DNA of 64,000 bases from Trema orientale. Taxonomy: Eukaryota; Streptophyta; Magnoliopsida; Rosales; Cannabaceae. The stretch is from NCBI GenBank assembly GCA_002914845.1, contig JXTC01000014.1, positions 293,523 to 357,522 on the forward strand, written 5' to 3'. The translations under genes and the position numbers were made by a program. Below, piece by piece: positions 60,916-64,000 of this stretch (the stretch's first letter is position 1; the number at the start of each line of letters is the position of its first letter). The notes beneath the pieces were generated by a model that saw only the letters and a list, made by a program, of their open reading frames with translations, was not told the DNA's origin and did no database searches.

Positions 60916-62755
60916 ATCTTCCAAAATTGCTACTCAGCCTAATCTCCTGTCTGGTATTAAGTTCCACACAAAGTATTATTAGATTTCCTATTTTGCCATT
61001 TGTTTCATTTTAAGGTGATTCTAGTATAATATCTATTGGTATGGATTTTCCGTTCTTGTACCAATAAGCATCATGCACCTTCCATTTATTTTTATCAAAA
61101 GAACCCAAAACCTAAATTTGTCGTAGGTGCTCGTTTGTGCTATCTTGAGGAAGACTATAATAGGACTTTTCACCTAATCTCAAGCAGGGCACCAGCGTAC
61201 CATTGTGGTACCTCCAAATAGCATACAATGAACACTGTTAGAAGTATGTAAGCAGTAGCTGAGTACTGTGTACTCAAGAAGAAGAATGTAAGGAAAATAT
61301 GGAGGAAATGACGAGTATAATTTTGGAAAATTATGGCGACACCCTTTGTACGAGAAAGATGTAGCATTTATAATGGCTTTTTATCCACTAAAAGCTATGG
61401 TTAAGTGCCACGTGTCCCCTAAAAGACTATAATATATCTTACCTATTAATTGTAGGGACAAAGCTGGTAGGAATCCACGTGTAAGTTTGAGCATGTTCAG
61501 TACCTGGGGACCCTGTATACTATGGTCATATACTTATTCTTTATTTGACATGGTTGGAGGTAGGAGTGGCAATATAGGTCATGACACGATAACACGACTC
61601 GAAATTTGTACAATTAGTTGAATCTGTTTAACATGAAATTGACTTGAATTGACATAATTAAATAATTTTTTAATAAATTATATTAAATAATTATTTTCAA
61701 AAAAATATTTTTTCATGAATTTTTTGTAGATAAAATAAAAAACATAAAGCTAATAAATTAGTTTCTCTTACTATAGTAAAACTTAATTAAAAAATCGAGT
61801 AAACTAACAATTATACTATTTATATACGTTTTGACCCATTAATCTGCACGTCGTTTTCATTAAACAGGTGACACGTAGGTTAACCAATTAACGACACGAT
61901 TTAATTAGGTTAAACATGACACGACATAGATTGTCACCCTTAGTTGGATGTATAACGTTTACACTATATGCTATATGGTCAATTATACTCAGCCTGTTTG
62001 CGAACTCTAGTCCGTGCTTTAGTGTCTGAGACTCTGAGCCATGTTTAGGTATATATTCTGGTCAACGCTTTCTTTAGTGATCGAGCCAAGTTGATCTGAA
62101 TAGTATTAGCTCCTTTCATAATGACCTAAGCCCCTTTAACAGTGATTGGATGACTTAAATCTTGGAATAAAACGATCTATTGTGTTATATATGACCATTT
62201 CTACAACTTGTTGATGTTTGATTATTTTTTGGAAAAAATGTCCCCCACAATATGCATTCTTTATCCTCCCAAATAAACCCCATCTACTTAAGGCAGTACT
62301 AAAAACACCTTTCATATAGCTAAACATTATTTTACATAGTCTACTCTTGGAAATCCCAAAACTATCCCATTTTAGTATCCCATTTAGTTATTAGGTAAAT
62401 GATAATATTAGTCCCTAATATTTTACCGCATATTGGTCTCCAACCTTTTTGTTGGTCTCCAACATTTTTATTTGTCATTTAAGAACCTAATATTTCTCTT
62501 TGTTACATCCGTTAGTCATTTTGTATTTTCTATCCCAAATTCCATTAGAAGCCATTTGAAAAGGGAAAATTTTGTACCATCGACCCCTTAATGTTTACAG
62601 AACAAGTAAAATATTATGGAATAATGGTGACATTTTCCTATTTTTTATGGTTAAACATCACTTTACACCATGTATTAAAGTCAGAACTATCCTCTCTATT
62701 TTAAAAAAGAGGGAAAAAAATAGTATGGGATGCCTTAAATAACCATTAAGACTTT

Positions 62756-62927
62756 GGGCGCGTCTACAGTAGGAGCGCCCGTACGTAGGACCCTGTCTAT
62801 TCACCGTTGGATGGGAATCTATATATAAATAGATTCTTCACAGATTCCCGTTATTCTCCACAGATTCCCATCCAACGATAATTAAGGCATGACCCTACGT
62901 AGGGACGCCCCTACCGTAGCCATCTCC
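62756..62927 (-). mobile_element. 172-bp hairpin MITE (family A), copy 4
   Basis: Exactly 172 bp, with a perfect 9-bp TSD TAAGACTTT (62747-62755 and 62928-62936). Confidence 0.88.
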
Positions 62928-63001
62928 TAAGACTTTTAACTCTTTTTGGATATCGACAAGACTTTAACTCTTTCTCCCTTATTCTTGTAGCCAAAATATA
63001 T

Positions 63002-63173
63002 GGGCGTGTCTACAGTAGGCGTGTCCCTACGTAGGGCCTTGTCTATTCACCGTTGGATAGGAATCTATATATAAATAGATTCTCCACAGATTCTCGTTAT
63101 TCCCCACAGATTCCCATCCAACGATAATTAAGGCATGACCCTACGTAGGGACGCCCCTACCATAGCCATCCCC
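63002..63173 (-). mobile_element. 172-bp hairpin MITE (family A), copy 5
   Basis: Exactly 172 bp, with a perfect 9-bp TSD AAAATATAT (62993-63001 and 63174-63182). It is only 74 bp from copy 4, in the same orientation. Confidence 0.88.
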
Positions 63174-63436
63174 AAAATATATAATGTAATTTTTAATAAA
63201 TAATATCTAATTTTGATAAAAGAAACTAGGGAAAGGATAAGTTTTTCCTCACTTTTAAAAACAACAGATGTACCTTTCGGATTCCCCAGGACTGGAGGAT
63301 GTAAAGTAATGTTTAGGAATAAGAGGATGCGTATTTTTTTTTATATAAAAAAAAAATCTAGGTAAAAGTGCTCGACATATCTCTTTACTTTATCAAGAAT
63401 TTGTATCTCTCTAAAAATACAAATTAAATATATTAA

Positions 63437-63608
63437 GGGCGAGTCTACAGTAAGGGCGCCCCTACGTAGGGCCCTGTCTATTCACCGTTAAATGGGAATC
63501 TGTATATAAATAGATTCTTCACAGATTCCCGTTATTCCCCACAGATTCCTATCCAACGATAATTAAGGCATGACCCTATGTAGGGACGCCCCTATCGTAG
63601 CCATCCCC
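63437..63608 (-). mobile_element. 172-bp hairpin MITE (family A), copy 6
   Basis: Exactly 172 bp. The right flank ATTAAATAT (63609-63617) is found on the left at 63423-63431, but separated from the element by five extra bases (attaa), so the target duplication has been modified or is slipped. Confidence 0.82.
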
Positions 63609-64000
63609 ATTAAATATATATAATATAAACCTAAATCCATCATCTACTGATTTCAAAAAATCCATCATCTACTAATGGTATTTTTGTCATTTTGTATTAT
63701 TTTATTTTATTTAGCTTATATAAGTCGATTAAATTTAAGAAATAGTCAAATTGGAATGCTATTGTAAATTTATTATAAAAAAAAACTAAAATAAGGTAAA
63801 CTATCCAATATTTCTAAAAACACATTGTAAAAGGAAATAAAAAGAAATAAAGGTCTATTTTTTATGGCCGTTTCAAAAAGTATGAAGGAAAAAAAAAAAA
63901 CAGTTTTAACTGTCCGATTGATTTTTAAAATCGAATGATTCATTACAACTTTCCAAAACAAAAAAAAAAAACAAAAAAAAAGGAAAAACCGATAGAGATA
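63609..64000. other. AT-rich end of window
   Basis: No gene or element recognised; poly-A-rich sequence. Confidence 0.5.

Larger units (their letters stand above)
56763..62755. other. Gene-poor, repeat-bearing region downstream of gene 8
   Basis: About 6 kb without a supported gene. It contains small tandem duplications (58219-58290, 58345-58452 and 60841-60915), an ATA/TAA microsatellite at about 59320-59349, and a TGTTACGACTCG sequence at about 59767 that resembles the start of the putative LTR at 33141. A segment at 58000-58080 shares tttatagtggttcag with 29180, near the copia remnant. Confidence 0.45.

Noticed and set aside
1..64000. CRISPR arrays, bacterial operons or tRNA/rRNA genes
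   Set aside because: No regularly spaced repeats, ribosome binding sites or cloverleaf sequences were seen; the spliced genes and MITEs show that this is plant nuclear DNA.

Overview
This is a nuclear chromosome segment of a flowering plant, most likely a eudicot. The genes have GT-AG introns, the intergenic DNA is very AT-rich with GC-richer first exons, and it is littered with plant-type MITEs, SINE-like insertions, a Ty1/copia remnant and a probable solo LTR. I cannot name the species from the sequence.

The window is essentially one tandem gene cluster. Seven complete or near-complete genes and two broken copies encode plasma-membrane or tonoplast-type major facilitator transporters of the NRT1/PTR family (NPF), closest by recollection to NPF5.10-like proteins. 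They lie at 3772-6966 (+), 8729-11403 (-), 17076-20499 (+), 24701-28732 (+), 35788-41114 (-), 43765-48026 (+) and 53592-56762 (+). The pseudogenes are at 48343-49050 (fragment of the last exon) and 49714-51321 (frameshifted first exon, third exon gone). The standard gene has four exons of about 121, 218, 545-554 and 814-817 bp with conserved phases. Two sub-lineages are visible. Genes 1, 3 and 4 share an 814-bp last exon, the motif RNPSG and a C-terminus ending RST plus one residue. Genes 2, 5, 6 and 8 share RKPSG or RKPAG/RKSSG and a C-terminus with RRG.

Layout: 0-3.7 kb is mostly empty, apart from a 3-ketoacyl-CoA synthase fragment at 423-614. Genes 1 and 2 converge at 3.7-11.4 kb. From 14.2 to 29.0 kb there are two tandem segmental duplicates (about 6.6 and 7.7 kb), each carrying one gene (genes 3 and 4). 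Several transposon insertions are present in one unit and absent from the other, so the empty site can be read directly. From 29.2 to 35.5 kb are a copia remnant, Tourist-like MITEs and a putative solo LTR. Gene 5 (35.8-41.1 kb) carries four MITEs in intron 2 and has lost exactly 40 codons at the start of its last exon. From 43.5 to 51.3 kb is a second duplicated pair: gene 6, which lacks intron 1 precisely, and pseudogene 7, which keeps it. Gene 8 is at 53.6-56.8 kb. The last 7 kb is repeat-rich and gene-poor, ending in three copies of a 172-bp hairpin MITE.

The genes do not form a pathway. They are paralogous proton-coupled transporters that have diverged by duplication, inversion, intron loss, in-frame deletion and pseudogenisation. 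Substrates cannot be read from the sequence. I see no evidence for a wholly new molecular system. The most distinctive unexplained items are the exactly 172-bp MITE family with 9-bp target duplications, the in-frame 120-bp deletion of gene 5 and the clean intron loss in gene 6.
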